Shown piece by piece: positions 1 through 7,358 of a stretch of 13,247 nucleotides of DNA. Source of the DNA: Candidatus Bathyarchaeota archaeon (lineage in GTDB: Archaea > Thermoproteota > Bathyarchaeia > Bathyarchaeales > Bathyarchaeaceae); the NCBI GenBank assembly GCA_023136395.1, contig JAGLRI010000018.1, positions 1-13,247 on the forward strand, given 5' to 3'. The notes beneath the pieces were generated by a model. The model worked only from the letters and a program-made list of their open reading frames with translations. It was not told where the DNA came from and did no database searches. Position 1 is the first letter of the stretch, and the number at the start of each line of letters is the position of its first letter. A program made the position numbers and the translations under genes.

Positions 1-8
1 TATTTCAA

Positions 9-27
9 TTTTTTTTTCGTATTTTTT
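9..27 (+). terminator. T-rich tract, possible terminator of an upstream unit
   Basis: Nine consecutive T residues (9-17) are followed by CGTA and six more T residues (22-27). Archaeal RNA polymerase terminates on such oligo-T runs without needing a hairpin. The gene it would serve lies outside the window, so the assignment is inferred from composition only. Confidence 0.4.
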
Positions 28-147
28 ACCTAACTCAATTCCCTGGAAGTAGTCTTATCACGCTTTTCAACATCAGTGTCGGAATGTCTAATGATTCCAG
101 TCCTCCCTAAAAATTAGATGTATTTTCTTAAATTATCTAAAGTTGAG

Positions 148-162
148 ATGTGCGTCGCACAT
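148..162. promoter_or_regulatory. 15-bp palindrome, candidate operator
   Basis: ATGTGCG and CGCACAT are perfect inverted repeats around a single central T. The site is GC-richer than the surrounding AT-rich leader and lies about 50 bp upstream of the BRE/TATA-like element at 211-226. A dimeric regulator site is the natural reading, but no second copy was noticed in the window, so the regulator and its effect are unknown. Confidence 0.4.
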
Positions 163-210
163 TTAACAAGATATCCAACGTGCATGCATCCTAATTTTTT
201 ATCTGGATAT

Positions 211-226
211 CGAAAAGAATATATTA
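211..226 (+). promoter_or_regulatory. BRE/TATA promoter for the DHH gene
   Basis: A purine-rich BRE-like CGAAAAG (211-217) directly precedes AATATATTA (218-226). Transcription would be expected to start about 25 bp downstream, near 246-252, leaving a leader of about 45 nt before the ATG at 295. The upstream end overlaps the GGATATC half of an inverted repeat, so a bound regulator could block TBP/TFB access. Confidence 0.55.
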
Positions 227-294
227 GATGAAAAAACGTTACGTTACGAAAGCGTTTAAGCTTGCACTAAGGTTTGTTAAGGAAAAATTAAACC

Positions 295-1284
295 ATGAAA
301 ACTACCTCAATAATGTCTCTTATAGACAAGCTTAATCCTAAGTTAGTTGTTTTACTATGTCATCACAACGCTGATCCTGACGCTGTTTTCGCAGCATTCA
401 CTCTCTCTCAGCTACTAAAACGCTTTCGACCCCAATTAAGCATTGATATAGCCGCAGCTCAAGGTCCAAGTAAACTTTCTAAGCACTTGTTAAATACACT
501 ACAAATTAACATGTTGACATTACAACCACGCATTGATGAAGCAGATCTCATAGTTTTACTGGATACTAACACTATCCAACAGTTAGATAAATGGGCTGAA
601 AGTGTAAAAGCTTCTTGCTCTCCCATTATTGCAATTGATCATCACGCAGCTCATCCAGAAACACAGCATCTAGCAACATTATATATAATTGATGAGGAAG
701 CATCATCTACGTGCGAGATGATTTATCAATTTTTTAAGGAAATGAAAGTTGAGTTAACAGAAACTGAGGCTAAAGCATTATTTCTTGGTATTGCGTTTGA
801 TACAAGACATTTCATTTTAGCTAACTCCGTCACCTTTAATATTATAGTTGAACTAATTGAAGTTGGTGTGGACGCTAAAGAAGCGTTATCCCTGCTCTCT
901 TTACCGATGGATTTTTCGGAGCGTGTTGCTCGACTCAAAGCATGTCAAAACATGATGCTTAAGAGGGTCAACAATTGGTTGATGGTCTCCTCTCAAGTTA
1001 GTGCCTTTCAATCCTCCGCAGCGAGGGCTCTGCTTAGACTGGGTGCTCACGTGGCTGTTGTTGCAGGACAGAGGGAGAGAATGCTTCAGATCAGCTTAAG
1101 ATCGTGTCAAGATTTTTATGAAAAAACGGGGATACACTTAGGTCGAGACATAGCTAACCCTCTTGGTGAGAAAATTCACGGTATGGGTGGAGGTCACTCA
1201 ACAGCAGCGGGTGTAAACGGGATAGGCGATGTAGAGGCAACTCTCAAACGTTGTATGAATCTTTTAATGGAAAAGCTAAATTAA
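295..1284 (+). CDS. DHH/DHHA1 family phosphoesterase
   Basis: This is a RecJ/NrnA-superfamily phosphoesterase, a group of Mn-dependent enzymes that cut phosphodiester bonds in single-stranded nucleic acids, short oligonucleotides or cyclic dinucleotides. The N-terminal DHH domain shows the metal-ligand motifs HHNADPDA (residues 23-30), LLDT (88-91) and IDHHAAHPE (114-122). The C-terminal DHHA1 domain carries GGGHSTAAG (298-306), the substrate-phosphate loop. At 329 residues the length fits compact NrnA-like or archaeal DHH proteins and lacks the extra domains of bacterial RecJ. The ATG at 295 has only a weak purine-rich AAGGAAA upstream. The ECF transporter genes begin 56 bp after its stop and could be co-transcribed. 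The exact substrate cannot be read from the sequence. Confidence 0.9.
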   Translation: MKTTSIMSLIDKLNPKLVVLLCHHNADPDAVFAAFTLSQLLKRFRPQLSIDIAAAQGPSKLSKHLLNTLQINMLTLQPRIDEADLIVLLDTNTIQQLDKWAESVKASCSPIIAIDHHAAHPETQHLATLYIIDEEASSTCEMIYQFFKEMKVELTETEAKALFLGIAFDTRHFILANSVTFNIIVELIEVGVDAKEALSLLSLPMDFSERVARLKACQNMMLKRVNNWLMVSSQVSAFQSSAARALLRLGAHVAVVAGQRERMLQISLRSCQDFYEKTGIHLGRDIANPLGEKIHGMGGGHSTAAGVNGIGDVEATLKRCMNLLMEKLN

Positions 1285-1340
1285 CCCATTTTTTAGTAGC
1301 TACCCTTAAATGACAGTGAAGATAGTGCTGCATTGGTGGG

Positions 1341-2207
1341 ATGAACGGAACATTGGCGATCATTGAAACAAAAAACTTGACTTACACCTATCCTGGAGGA
1401 ACAACCCCCTCCATTAGCGACATATCCTTAACAATTAAAAAGGGGGAATTCATTACACTAACCGGCCCTAGTGGTTGTGGGAAGACGACTTTGTGCCGGT
1501 GCTTTAACGGTCTCATTCCACATTTTTATAGTGGAAAACTTGAAGGAGATTTAGTGGTTAAAGATTTAAGGGTAATTGACCATTCAATTTCTAACCTAGC
1601 TAGACATGTTGGACTTGTTTTTCAAAATCCTGAAAATCAACTTTTTGCGTTGTCCGTTGAAAAGGATGTAGCTTTTGGCCTTGAAAACGTAGGAATGCCC
1701 AGAGAGGAGATCAGGAAACGGGTTGACTGGGCTCTTCAAATGACTGGGATAGAGAACCTTCGTGAAAGAGCTCCACACGAACTTTCGGGGGGACAGCAAC
1801 AGCGAGTAGCCATCGCAAGTGTACTTGCTATGCAGCCAGATGTGATGGTTCTTGATGAACCCACCTCTTTCCTAGATCCACTAGGCGCTGAAAAGATCTT
1901 TGATGTAATTAATGAACTGAATAAAAAATTGGACATCACAGTCATACTCGTTGAACACCGGTTGGATTTAGCCTCAAAATACACTGATCATGTTATAGTC
2001 ATGGACAAGGGAAAAGTTTTGTTTGATGGCGGTCCTAGAGAAATTTTCGCTTCAGAGGAGGTTCGTATGACTGGTGTTGGAATTCCCAAAGCAGTCATGC
2101 TTTATCAAGCCCTTAAAGACGAGGGAATACATCTTAAGGAAGTCCCGATAACCTCTAAAGAAGCCACTCAACTGATACGGGAGATTATAATACATGATCG
2201 AAGTTAA
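1341..2207 (+). CDS. ECF transporter ATP-binding subunit (first EcfA-type ATPase)
   Basis: This is a cytoplasmic ATPase of an energy-coupling factor importer. It pairs with the second ATPase and drives EcfT to take up a vitamin or metal ion. All ABC motifs are present: Walker A GPSGCGKTT (42-50), Q-loop VFQNPENQ (93-100), signature LSGGQQQ (148-154), Walker B VMVLDEP (168-174), a D-loop at SFLDP, and the switch histidine H206. At 288 residues the length is usual. The 3' end overlaps the next ATPase gene by 14 bp, indicating translational coupling. The start is uncertain: GGTGGG abuts the ATG at 1341, whereas TTG at 1353 sits at a better distance from it and yields a protein beginning near AIIETKNL. 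The Gln-rich signature resembles one member of typical EcfA/EcfA' pairs. Confidence 0.93.
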   Translation: MNGTLAIIETKNLTYTYPGGTTPSISDISLTIKKGEFITLTGPSGCGKTTLCRCFNGLIPHFYSGKLEGDLVVKDLRVIDHSISNLARHVGLVFQNPENQLFALSVEKDVAFGLENVGMPREEIRKRVDWALQMTGIENLRERAPHELSGGQQQRVAIASVLAMQPDVMVLDEPTSFLDPLGAEKIFDVINELNKKLDITVILVEHRLDLASKYTDHVIVMDKGKVLFDGGPREIFASEEVRMTGVGIPKAVMLYQALKDEGIHLKEVPITSKEATQLIREIIIHDRS

Positions 2208-3015
2208 AGATGTTCATTTCACCTATCCTACTGGTGTCAAAGCATTAAGAGAGATTTGTCTTGCTGTTCAGGATGGAGAGTTCGTTGCAATAATGGGTCA
2301 AAATGGTGCGGGAAAAACAACCTTAGTGAAGCATTTTAACGGTTTATTGAAGCCTACTGAGGGAGAAGTTTTTATCGATGGAGTTAACACCCGAAATCTA
2401 AGCATAGCTAATTTATCTCGGAAAGTTGGGTTTGTATTTCAAAACGCAGATTATCAACTCTTTTGCGAAACTGTTGAGGAGGAAATCGCTTTCGCTCTTC
2501 GAAATTTTGGTTTTGATGAAAAAACCATTAAAAAGAGGGTGACTTGGGCTCTTAACCTTCTGGATTTAATGCAATACCGTAAAACCTCTCCCTTCATGCT
2601 TAGCGGCGGGGAAAGAAAGCGTGTTGCCTTGGCGTCCATTCTCGCATGGGATCCTGAGGTTATTATTCTTGATGAACCGACAATTGGTCAAGATTACCAC
2701 CAAAAGGAGAGACTTAGGCAATTTATTGTTCAATTGAACACTCAGGGAAAAACGGTAATTATGGTCACCCACGACATCGAATTTGTGGCTGATTGTTCCC
2801 CTCGCGTTATATTAATGTCCCAAGGAAAAATTGTGGCTGAAGGCGTCGCTGAAGAAATACTAACAAATGTTAATCTTTTAGCGCAGGCCTCTATCTTACC
2901 CCCGCAAATAACCCAAATTTTTCTCAATCTCAAAGATTTAGGATTACCAAGCAAAGTGATCAACGTTCATGAAGGAAAGAAGATTCTGCTTAACTTTCTG
3001 GGTGCACCTGCATGA
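2194..3015 (+). CDS. ECF transporter ATP-binding subunit (second EcfA-type ATPase)
   Basis: This is the second ATPase of the ECF module, expected to form a heterodimer with the product of the preceding gene. Visible motifs are Walker A GQNGAGKTT (35-43), Q-loop VFQNADYQ (81-88), signature LSGGERKR (136-143), Walker B VIILDEP (156-162) and switch H193. The ATG at 2194 lies inside the end of the previous gene, and the stop overlaps the EcfT start in an ATGA arrangement, so the three genes form one coupled operon. At 273 residues it is of normal length. Nothing suggests damage. The substrate is set by an S subunit that is not in this window. Confidence 0.93.
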   Translation: MIEVKDVHFTYPTGVKALREICLAVQDGEFVAIMGQNGAGKTTLVKHFNGLLKPTEGEVFIDGVNTRNLSIANLSRKVGFVFQNADYQLFCETVEEEIAFALRNFGFDEKTIKKRVTWALNLLDLMQYRKTSPFMLSGGERKRVALASILAWDPEVIILDEPTIGQDYHQKERLRQFIVQLNTQGKTVIMVTHDIEFVADCSPRVILMSQGKIVAEGVAEEILTNVNLLAQASILPPQITQIFLNLKDLGLPSKVINVHEGKKILLNFLGAPA

Positions 3016-3800
3016 GTGTATTTGAGGGCTTGAGATTCAGGAGAGTTTCGTCTCCTATTCATAAGTTAGATCCCCGAGTTAAATTCGTCTACGTTTGTAC
3101 AGCATTTGTAGTTGCGGTTATGTTTAACGAGTTGATTCCTCTCCTTATTTTATTTTTTATTCAAATACCATTCATTTTAACAGCTAGAGTTCAAAGGGAG
3201 TGGATCCGATCAATGAAGGGAGCCTCACTCTTAGCTTTGATTATTTTCGTGACTAACTTAGTTTCTAGATATCTATACACTGGCCATGTATGGTCTGTGC
3301 CACTTGTAGAATACTCCTTAGGGATGACTTTTCGTTTCATTGTATTAGTTGAATCCTTTTCCATATTTTTCCTGACAACCTCTCCCGACCACCTATCGCT
3401 GGCATTGGAACAAAGTCACGTTCCCTATGAACTTTGCTTTGCCTTTACTACTGCTGTTCGCTTTGTTCCCGTTTTGGCTGAGGAAGCACAAACAATAATG
3501 GATGCTCAGCGGGCTAGGGGGCTAGAACTCGACCGTGGAAATTTTATAAAAAGGGTGAAAAACTACATCCCAATTCTTATTCCTCTTATTGTCAACTCCA
3601 TTCGTAGAAGCCTCCAACTTGCTGAGGCAATGGAATCTAGGGCTTGGGGTGCCAGCAAAAAGCGCACTAACCTATACATTCTCAAATTAAGGGGAGGAGA
3701 TTTCGGGATAATTTTATTTTCCCTACTAACATTAAGTATTGCAATCTACGCAAAACGTTATATTTTAATTCCATCAATCTTCGCGTTTCTACCCATTTAA
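3012..3800 (+). CDS. ecfT: ECF transporter transmembrane subunit EcfT
   Basis: This is the integral membrane coupling subunit, which transmits ATPase movement to the substrate-binding S protein. Hydrophobic segments lie near residues 25-57, 70-83, 105-122, 185-196 and 232-260. The long cytoplasmic coupling region carries the two short EcfT motifs that dock into the ATPases: ARG in AQRARG (165-170) and the variant SRAWG (209-213). It is 262 residues long, normal for the family. The start overlaps the upstream stop by 4 bp, so translation is coupled. No S subunit gene follows. A T-rich tract begins about 10 bp after the stop and probably ends the operon. The EcfT assignment is firm; the transported substrate is unknown. 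Confidence 0.92.
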   Translation: MSVFEGLRFRRVSSPIHKLDPRVKFVYVCTAFVVAVMFNELIPLLILFFIQIPFILTARVQREWIRSMKGASLLALIIFVTNLVSRYLYTGHVWSVPLVEYSLGMTFRFIVLVESFSIFFLTTSPDHLSLALEQSHVPYELCFAFTTAVRFVPVLAEEAQTIMDAQRARGLELDRGNFIKRVKNYIPILIPLIVNSIRRSLQLAEAMESRAWGASKKRTNLYILKLRGGDFGIILFSLLTLSIAIYAKRYILIPSIFAFLPI

Positions 3801-3810
3801 TCAATTTAAT

Positions 3811-3828
3811 ATTTATTTTTCATTTTTT
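3811..3828 (+). terminator. T-rich terminator after ecfT
   Basis: Ten bases after the ecfT stop, the run ATTTATTTTTCATTTTTT is mostly T. This suits archaeal intrinsic termination, and a separate promoter-like element lies downstream before the pentose phosphate block. The remaining gap to 4039 holds no open frame that I can support. Confidence 0.45.
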
Positions 3829-3985
3829 AAATGGATACCTAAGCACGCTTTTATGGCAGTTTTAGTTCTTTGGGTATATGTGTGTGGCTCATTCATAATT
3901 GACTCCGCACCTTCGACAAAATGTACAAGATCACAGTATTCCACTTTTTATCTTAATGTTCCTGAGAAGGATATCTAACAGAAGG

Positions 3986-3994
3986 TTTTAAGTA
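3986..3994 (+). promoter_or_regulatory. TATA-like promoter for the pentose phosphate block
   Basis: TTTTAAGTA is preceded by purine-rich GAAGG, matching an archaeal TATA box with a BRE. The predicted start near 4015-4022 would leave a leader of about 20 nt before the ATG at 4040. The four downstream genes are close together on the same strand, so this could drive them all. Confidence 0.4.
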
Positions 3995-4039
3995 AACTAA
4001 AATAAAATATCTCATACCACAATAATGAGGGGATGGAGA

Positions 4040-4699
4040 ATGGAAATTTGGTTGGATACCGCAAATTTAAACCACATCAAAACAGCTGTTGACTGGGGAG
4101 TAATATCTGGCGTAACCACTAACCCAACCTTAGTGGCTAGGGAAGGCTTTAGTATGCCGTTTAAAGAAGCAGTTAAAACTATTTGCGGCTTAGTAAAGGG
4201 ACCTGTAAGCGCCGAAGTAGTTAGCCTTGATGTTGACGGCATGGTTAAAGAGGCAAGAGAGCTGGCTGACTTAGCACTTAACGTCGTGGTGAAGATACCG
4301 ATAACTAAAGAAGGTTTAATAGCTATTCACAACTTGGCTTCAACCGGGGTGAAGACTAATTGTACCTTGATTTTCTAACCAAACCAAGCCCTTTTAGCGG
4401 CTGTGGCGGGAGCTACATATGTAAGTCCATTTGTTGGTCGCATAGACGACGTTGGAAACAGGGGGATGGAAGTAGTAAGGGATATTGCACAGATTTTTAA
4501 AATACATAAAATAAAAGCAAAACAAATAGCTGCTAGTATGCGACACCCTATGCACATAATTGCCGCAGCAAAAGCAGGAGCTGACGTTATCACCCTACCA
4601 TTCCACGTAATTGAACTTATGATCAAACACCCACTTACAGACATTGGTATAACTAGGTTTATAGACGATTGGAAAAAAGCTAAAATAAGCTTTGGTTAG
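4040..4699 (+). pseudogene. TalC/MipB-type transaldolase interrupted by one in-frame TAA
   Basis: This is a small class I aldolase of the transaldolase/fructose-6-phosphate aldolase group. It would move a dihydroxyacetone unit between sugar phosphates in the non-oxidative pentose phosphate pathway. The N-terminal motif EIWLDTANL, GVTTNPTLV (24-32) and the Schiff-base lysine K85 in VVVKIPIT are present. After a TAA at 4376-4378 (codon 113), the same frame continues with PNQALLAA and YVSPFVGRIDD to a TAG at 4697. With one residue in place of the stop the protein would be 219 residues, a normal TalC length. From memory of TalC homologues this position is Ser or Asn, and TCA to TAA is one base change. 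The ATG at 4040 is preferred over 4025 because homologues begin with this motif. It could be a recent nonsense mutation, a sequence error, a read-through site, or two separate polypeptides (a GTG occurs at 4403). Confidence 0.85.
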
Positions 4700-4705
4700 T
4701 TGTTA

Positions 4706-4715
4706 GGAGAGTGAT
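4706..4715 (+). promoter_or_regulatory. Shine-Dalgarno-like site supporting a CTG start
   Basis: GGAGAGTGAT resembles the archaeal consensus GGAGGTGATC. It lies 6 bases after the transaldolase stop and 5 bases before CTG 4721, and more than 95 bases from the first in-frame ATG at 4814. It therefore argues for initiation near 4721. Confidence 0.5.
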
Positions 4716-4720
4716 AGAAT

Positions 4721-5581
4721 CTGCCATTTGATAATAAAAACGCACAACATAATGATCAAGTAATAAAAAATCTGAATAGGATAGCTCAAGAAATACGAAG
4801 AAATGCATTAATTATGACCACAAAAGCAGGTTCAGGGCATCCCGGAGGATCACTTTCAGCGGCGGATATCATTGCAGCTCTTTATTTTCACCACATGAGG
4901 TACGACCCTAAAAACTCCAAATGGGAAGATAGAGATCGATTTGTATTATCTAAGGGTCATGCATGTCCTTCTCTATATGCCGCCTTAGCAAAAGCCGGGT
5001 TTTTCCCTGAAGAGACTTTATGGACCCTACGAAAATTAGGCAGCATCTTAGATGGTCACCCAGACATGACAAAAACACCGGGGATAGATGCTTCAACTGG
5101 TAATTTAGGTATAGGTTTGTCCTTTGGTCTTGGTATAGCTCTAGCTGGTAGATTGGATCGTAAAAAGTATAGGGTATATGTTATGCTGGGTGATGGGGAA
5201 TTGAATGAAGGTCAGGTCTGGGAGGCTGCTATGGCTGCTTCTCATTTTAAAATAGATAATCTGACGGCTATAGTGGATAATAATGGTATGCAACTTGACG
5301 GTTTCACACGAGACATAATGTCCTTAGAGCCTTTAGCCGAGAAGTGGTCTGCTTTTGGTTGGCATGTATTAGAGATCGATGGTCATAACATGAAAGAGAT
5401 TTTGGACGCCTTGGATGCAGCTGATAAAATCAAGTCTAAACCACCTGTGATCATAGCTCACACCATTAAGGGAAAAGGAGTTTCCTTTATGGAGAATCAG
5501 GTGTATTATCACGGTAAACCAGTATCAGAAGAATCTTTGGAGAGGGCGTTAACTGAATTGAGTGCGGAGAACCTGAGGTGA
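4721..5581 (+). CDS. Transketolase, N-terminal (TPP-binding) subunit; probable CTG start
   Basis: This is the N-terminal half of transketolase, which binds thiamine diphosphate and forms an enzyme with the C-terminal subunit encoded next. Together they transfer two-carbon ketol units between sugar phosphates. Motifs include AGSGHPGGSLSAAD, LSKGHA and the TPP/Mg motif beginning GDGELNEG and ending near VDNN. The first ATG in frame is 4814, but it falls inside the conserved N-terminus. The frame stays open upstream to 4718 and encodes NLNRIAQEIRRNALI, a typical transketolase leading helix. No ATG, GTG or TTG exists in that extension. CTG at 4721, placed 5 bp after the Shine-Dalgarno-like GGAGAGTGAT (4706-4715), is the best start and gives 286 residues. 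The 3' end carries GAGGTGA, the ribosome site for the next gene. Confidence 0.9.
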   Translation: MPFDNKNAQHNDQVIKNLNRIAQEIRRNALIMTTKAGSGHPGGSLSAADIIAALYFHHMRYDPKNSKWEDRDRFVLSKGHACPSLYAALAKAGFFPEETLWTLRKLGSILDGHPDMTKTPGIDASTGNLGIGLSFGLGIALAGRLDRKKYRVYVMLGDGELNEGQVWEAAMAASHFKIDNLTAIVDNNGMQLDGFTRDIMSLEPLAEKWSAFGWHVLEIDGHNMKEILDALDAADKIKSKPPVIIAHTIKGKGVSFMENQVYYHGKPVSEESLERALTELSAENLR

Positions 5582-5588
5582 AGAAAAA

Positions 5589-6551
5589 ATGGATACAGAG
5601 ATGTTGACCCGAGACGCCTATGGTAAGGCCCTAATAGAGTTAGGTAAGAACAATGAAAACATTATAGTCTTAGATTCAGACCTCTCTTTATCTACACGAA
5701 CCGCGTGGTTTGGTCGAGAGTTTCCTGACAGATTCTTTAACTTTGGAATCGCAGAAGCTAATATGGTCTCAGCAGCCGCAGGTCTTGCGTCCTGTGGAAA
5801 AATTGTATTCGCTAGTAGTTTCGCTATGTTTGCCACTGGGAGGGCGTATAATCAATTCAGAACCGTGGTTGCATACCCTAAATTAAACGTAAAACTTGTT
5901 GCATCGCATGGTGGTTTGAGTGTAGGGGAGGACGGTCCAACACATCAATGTATAGAGGATTTAGCCATTATGCGGGTTCTACCGCACACGACCGTTGTTG
6001 TTCCAGCCGACGCCATCGAAACCGAGGTAGCTATAAGGGCGTGTGTTGAGCATATGGGACCATTATACATGAGACTTGGTAGACCAGCTGTCCCACTCAT
6101 ATATGGAAAAGGCTACGCGTGGCGGGAGACCCCGTTAAACTTTAGGATTGGCGAAAGCGTTACTTTAATGGATGGGGAAGATGTAGCGATTATGGCAACA
6201 GGACTTATGGTTTCAAAAGCCCTAACTGCTGCAGATATGTTGTTAAAGGATGGAATTAAAGCAAGCGTGATTAATGTTCACACGATTAAGCCTCTAGACG
6301 AAAGGGTCATTACCCGGGCTGCAAGGGAGAGCGGTGCAGTAGTTACAGCCGAAGAACACACAATTTTAGGTGGATTAGGAAGCGCCATAGCCGAAGTGCT
6401 CATAGAAAGTTATCCTGTGCCAATGATAAAAGTTGGTATCAATGATTCTTTTTGTGAATCCGGATCCCCCGAAAAATTGCTTATCAAATATGGGTTAACC
6501 GCCTCTAACATCGTATCTGCGACAAAGAAAGTCGTAAAAAGAAAAAAATAA
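5589..6551 (+). CDS. Transketolase, C-terminal subunit
   Basis: This is the C-terminal half of a split transketolase, carrying the pyrimidine-binding domain and the C-terminal domain. FNFGIAEANM (50-59) supplies the catalytic glutamate E56 that activates the thiamine aminopyrimidine. SHGGLSVGEDGPTHQ (106-120) contributes substrate-binding residues, and YMRLGRP follows as in transketolase/DXPS-like enzymes. At 320 residues the length is usual for archaeal and some bacterial split transketolases. The start is well supported: GAGGTGA at 5575-5581, overlapping the stop of the N-terminal subunit gene, is 7 bp before the ATG. The two halves are clearly co-translated, as expected for subunits of one enzyme. 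Confidence 0.95.
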   Translation: MDTEMLTRDAYGKALIELGKNNENIIVLDSDLSLSTRTAWFGREFPDRFFNFGIAEANMVSAAAGLASCGKIVFASSFAMFATGRAYNQFRTVVAYPKLNVKLVASHGGLSVGEDGPTHQCIEDLAIMRVLPHTTVVVPADAIETEVAIRACVEHMGPLYMRLGRPAVPLIYGKGYAWRETPLNFRIGESVTLMDGEDVAIMATGLMVSKALTAADMLLKDGIKASVINVHTIKPLDERVITRAARESGAVVTAEEHTILGGLGSAIAEVLIESYPVPMIKVGINDSFCESGSPEKLLIKYGLTASNIVSATKKVVKRKK

Positions 6552-6598
6552 AGATTAATGTACTAACAAAGCTTTCTTAACATTAAGGATGAGTGTAT

Positions 6599-7264
6599 TT
6601 GTTAAAGATAGCTCCATCATTACTGTCTGCAGATTTTAGTCGATTGAATGAAGAGGTGAAAAGAGTCGAAGATGGAGGAGCAGATCTTTTACACTTCGAC
6701 GTTATGGATGGTTGCTTCGTGCCCAATATTACCTTTGGTTCCTTAGTGGTTGAAAGCTTAAGGGATAAAACTACGCTTCCTTTTGACGTACATTTAATGA
6801 TTGAGAAGCCAGACAATTACATTGAGCGTTTTACTGAAGTGGGAGGAGACATTATTACCGTTCATGCTGAAGCATGTATTCACCTACAACGCACATTAAA
6901 GCACATAAAACAGCATGGAGTTAAAGCTGGTGTAGCCTTAAATCCTGAAACACCAATACACGTAATTGAAAATGTCTTAGACAACCTTGATATGATTCTT
7001 GTAATGACTGTAAATCCCGGTTATGGGGGACAAGATTTTATCGCGACGATGTTGCCAAAAATTAGAAAAGCTAAAAGTATGATTAAGGAACGTGGATTAG
7101 TAATTGACATCGAAGTGGATGGCGGCATCAATATTAAAACTGCGCCTTTAGTTGTTAACGCCGGAGCAAACATCCTCGTGGCTGGAACAGCGATTTTTAG
7201 TCAACCCGATGTCAAACAGGTTATTCAGATGTTCCGAAAATCGGAACGAATGGTGGTTAAATAA
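6599..7264 (+). CDS. rpe: Ribulose-phosphate 3-epimerase
   Basis: This is a metal-dependent TIM-barrel enzyme that interconverts ribulose 5-phosphate and xylulose 5-phosphate, supplying the donor for transketolase. The family hallmarks are all visible: the N-terminal KIAPSLLSADF, HFDVMDG with a metal-binding His and a catalytic Asp, FDVHLMIEKP, TVNPGYGGQDF, and DIEVDGGIN with the second catalytic Asp. With a TTG start at 6599 the protein is 221 residues, the usual size. AGGATGAG at 6586-6593 is well spaced for this TTG; the alternative GTG at 6593 is too close to it and adds only two residues. The gene follows transketolase by 47 bp and completes a pentose phosphate cluster. Ribose-5-phosphate isomerase is not in the window. 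Confidence 0.94.
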   Translation: MLKIAPSLLSADFSRLNEEVKRVEDGGADLLHFDVMDGCFVPNITFGSLVVESLRDKTTLPFDVHLMIEKPDNYIERFTEVGGDIITVHAEACIHLQRTLKHIKQHGVKAGVALNPETPIHVIENVLDNLDMILVMTVNPGYGGQDFIATMLPKIRKAKSMIKERGLVIDIEVDGGINIKTAPLVVNAGANILVAGTAIFSQPDVKQVIQMFRKSERMVVK

Positions 7265-7272
7265 GACTCAAG

Positions 7273-7283
7273 TTTTTCTTTTT
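7273..7283 (+). terminator. T-rich terminator after rpe
   Basis: TTTTTCTTTTT begins 9 bases after the rpe stop and precedes a TATA-like element for EF-2. It plausibly ends the pentose phosphate transcript. Confidence 0.4.
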
Positions 7284-7290
7284 ACCTTGT

Positions 7291-7298
7291 TTTAAATA
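7291..7298 (+). promoter_or_regulatory. TATA-like promoter for EF-2
   Basis: TTTAAATA lies 61-68 bp upstream of the EF-2 ATG. A start near 7320-7326 would leave a leader of about 35 nt containing the strong ribosome site GGAGG at 7347-7351, which is 7 bp before the ATG. Confidence 0.45.
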
Positions 7299-7358
7299 GT
7301 AAAATTAATAGGATAGATTTTTAATTAGCATGCAAGCTTATTTGATGGAGGAATTGTT

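Larger units (their letters stand above)
1..294. other. Intergenic leader upstream of the DHH gene
   Basis: No open frame of useful length is seen on either strand. The stretch begins with a T-rich tract that could end an upstream transcription unit. It then carries a 15-bp palindrome at 148-162, the inverted pair GATATCC (170-176) and GGATATC (205-211), a TGCATGCA palindrome at 181-188, and a BRE/TATA-like element at 211-226. I found no tRNA T-loop consensus and no C/D box pair. It reads as a terminator followed by a regulated promoter region. Confidence 0.6.

Noticed and set aside
726..938. Minus-strand open frames opposite the DHH gene and the other genes
   Set aside because: They lie wholly inside strongly supported genes and encode low-complexity sequence with no family resemblance.
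4376..4378. Pyrrolysine or selenocysteine at the transaldolase stop
   Set aside because: Those use TAG and TGA; this codon is TAA, and homologues as I recall them have Ser or Asn here.
4350..4410. A second BHB-type intron in the transaldolase
   Set aside because: The stop replaces one residue with no extra bases, and both flanks stay in the same frame, so there is nothing to splice out.
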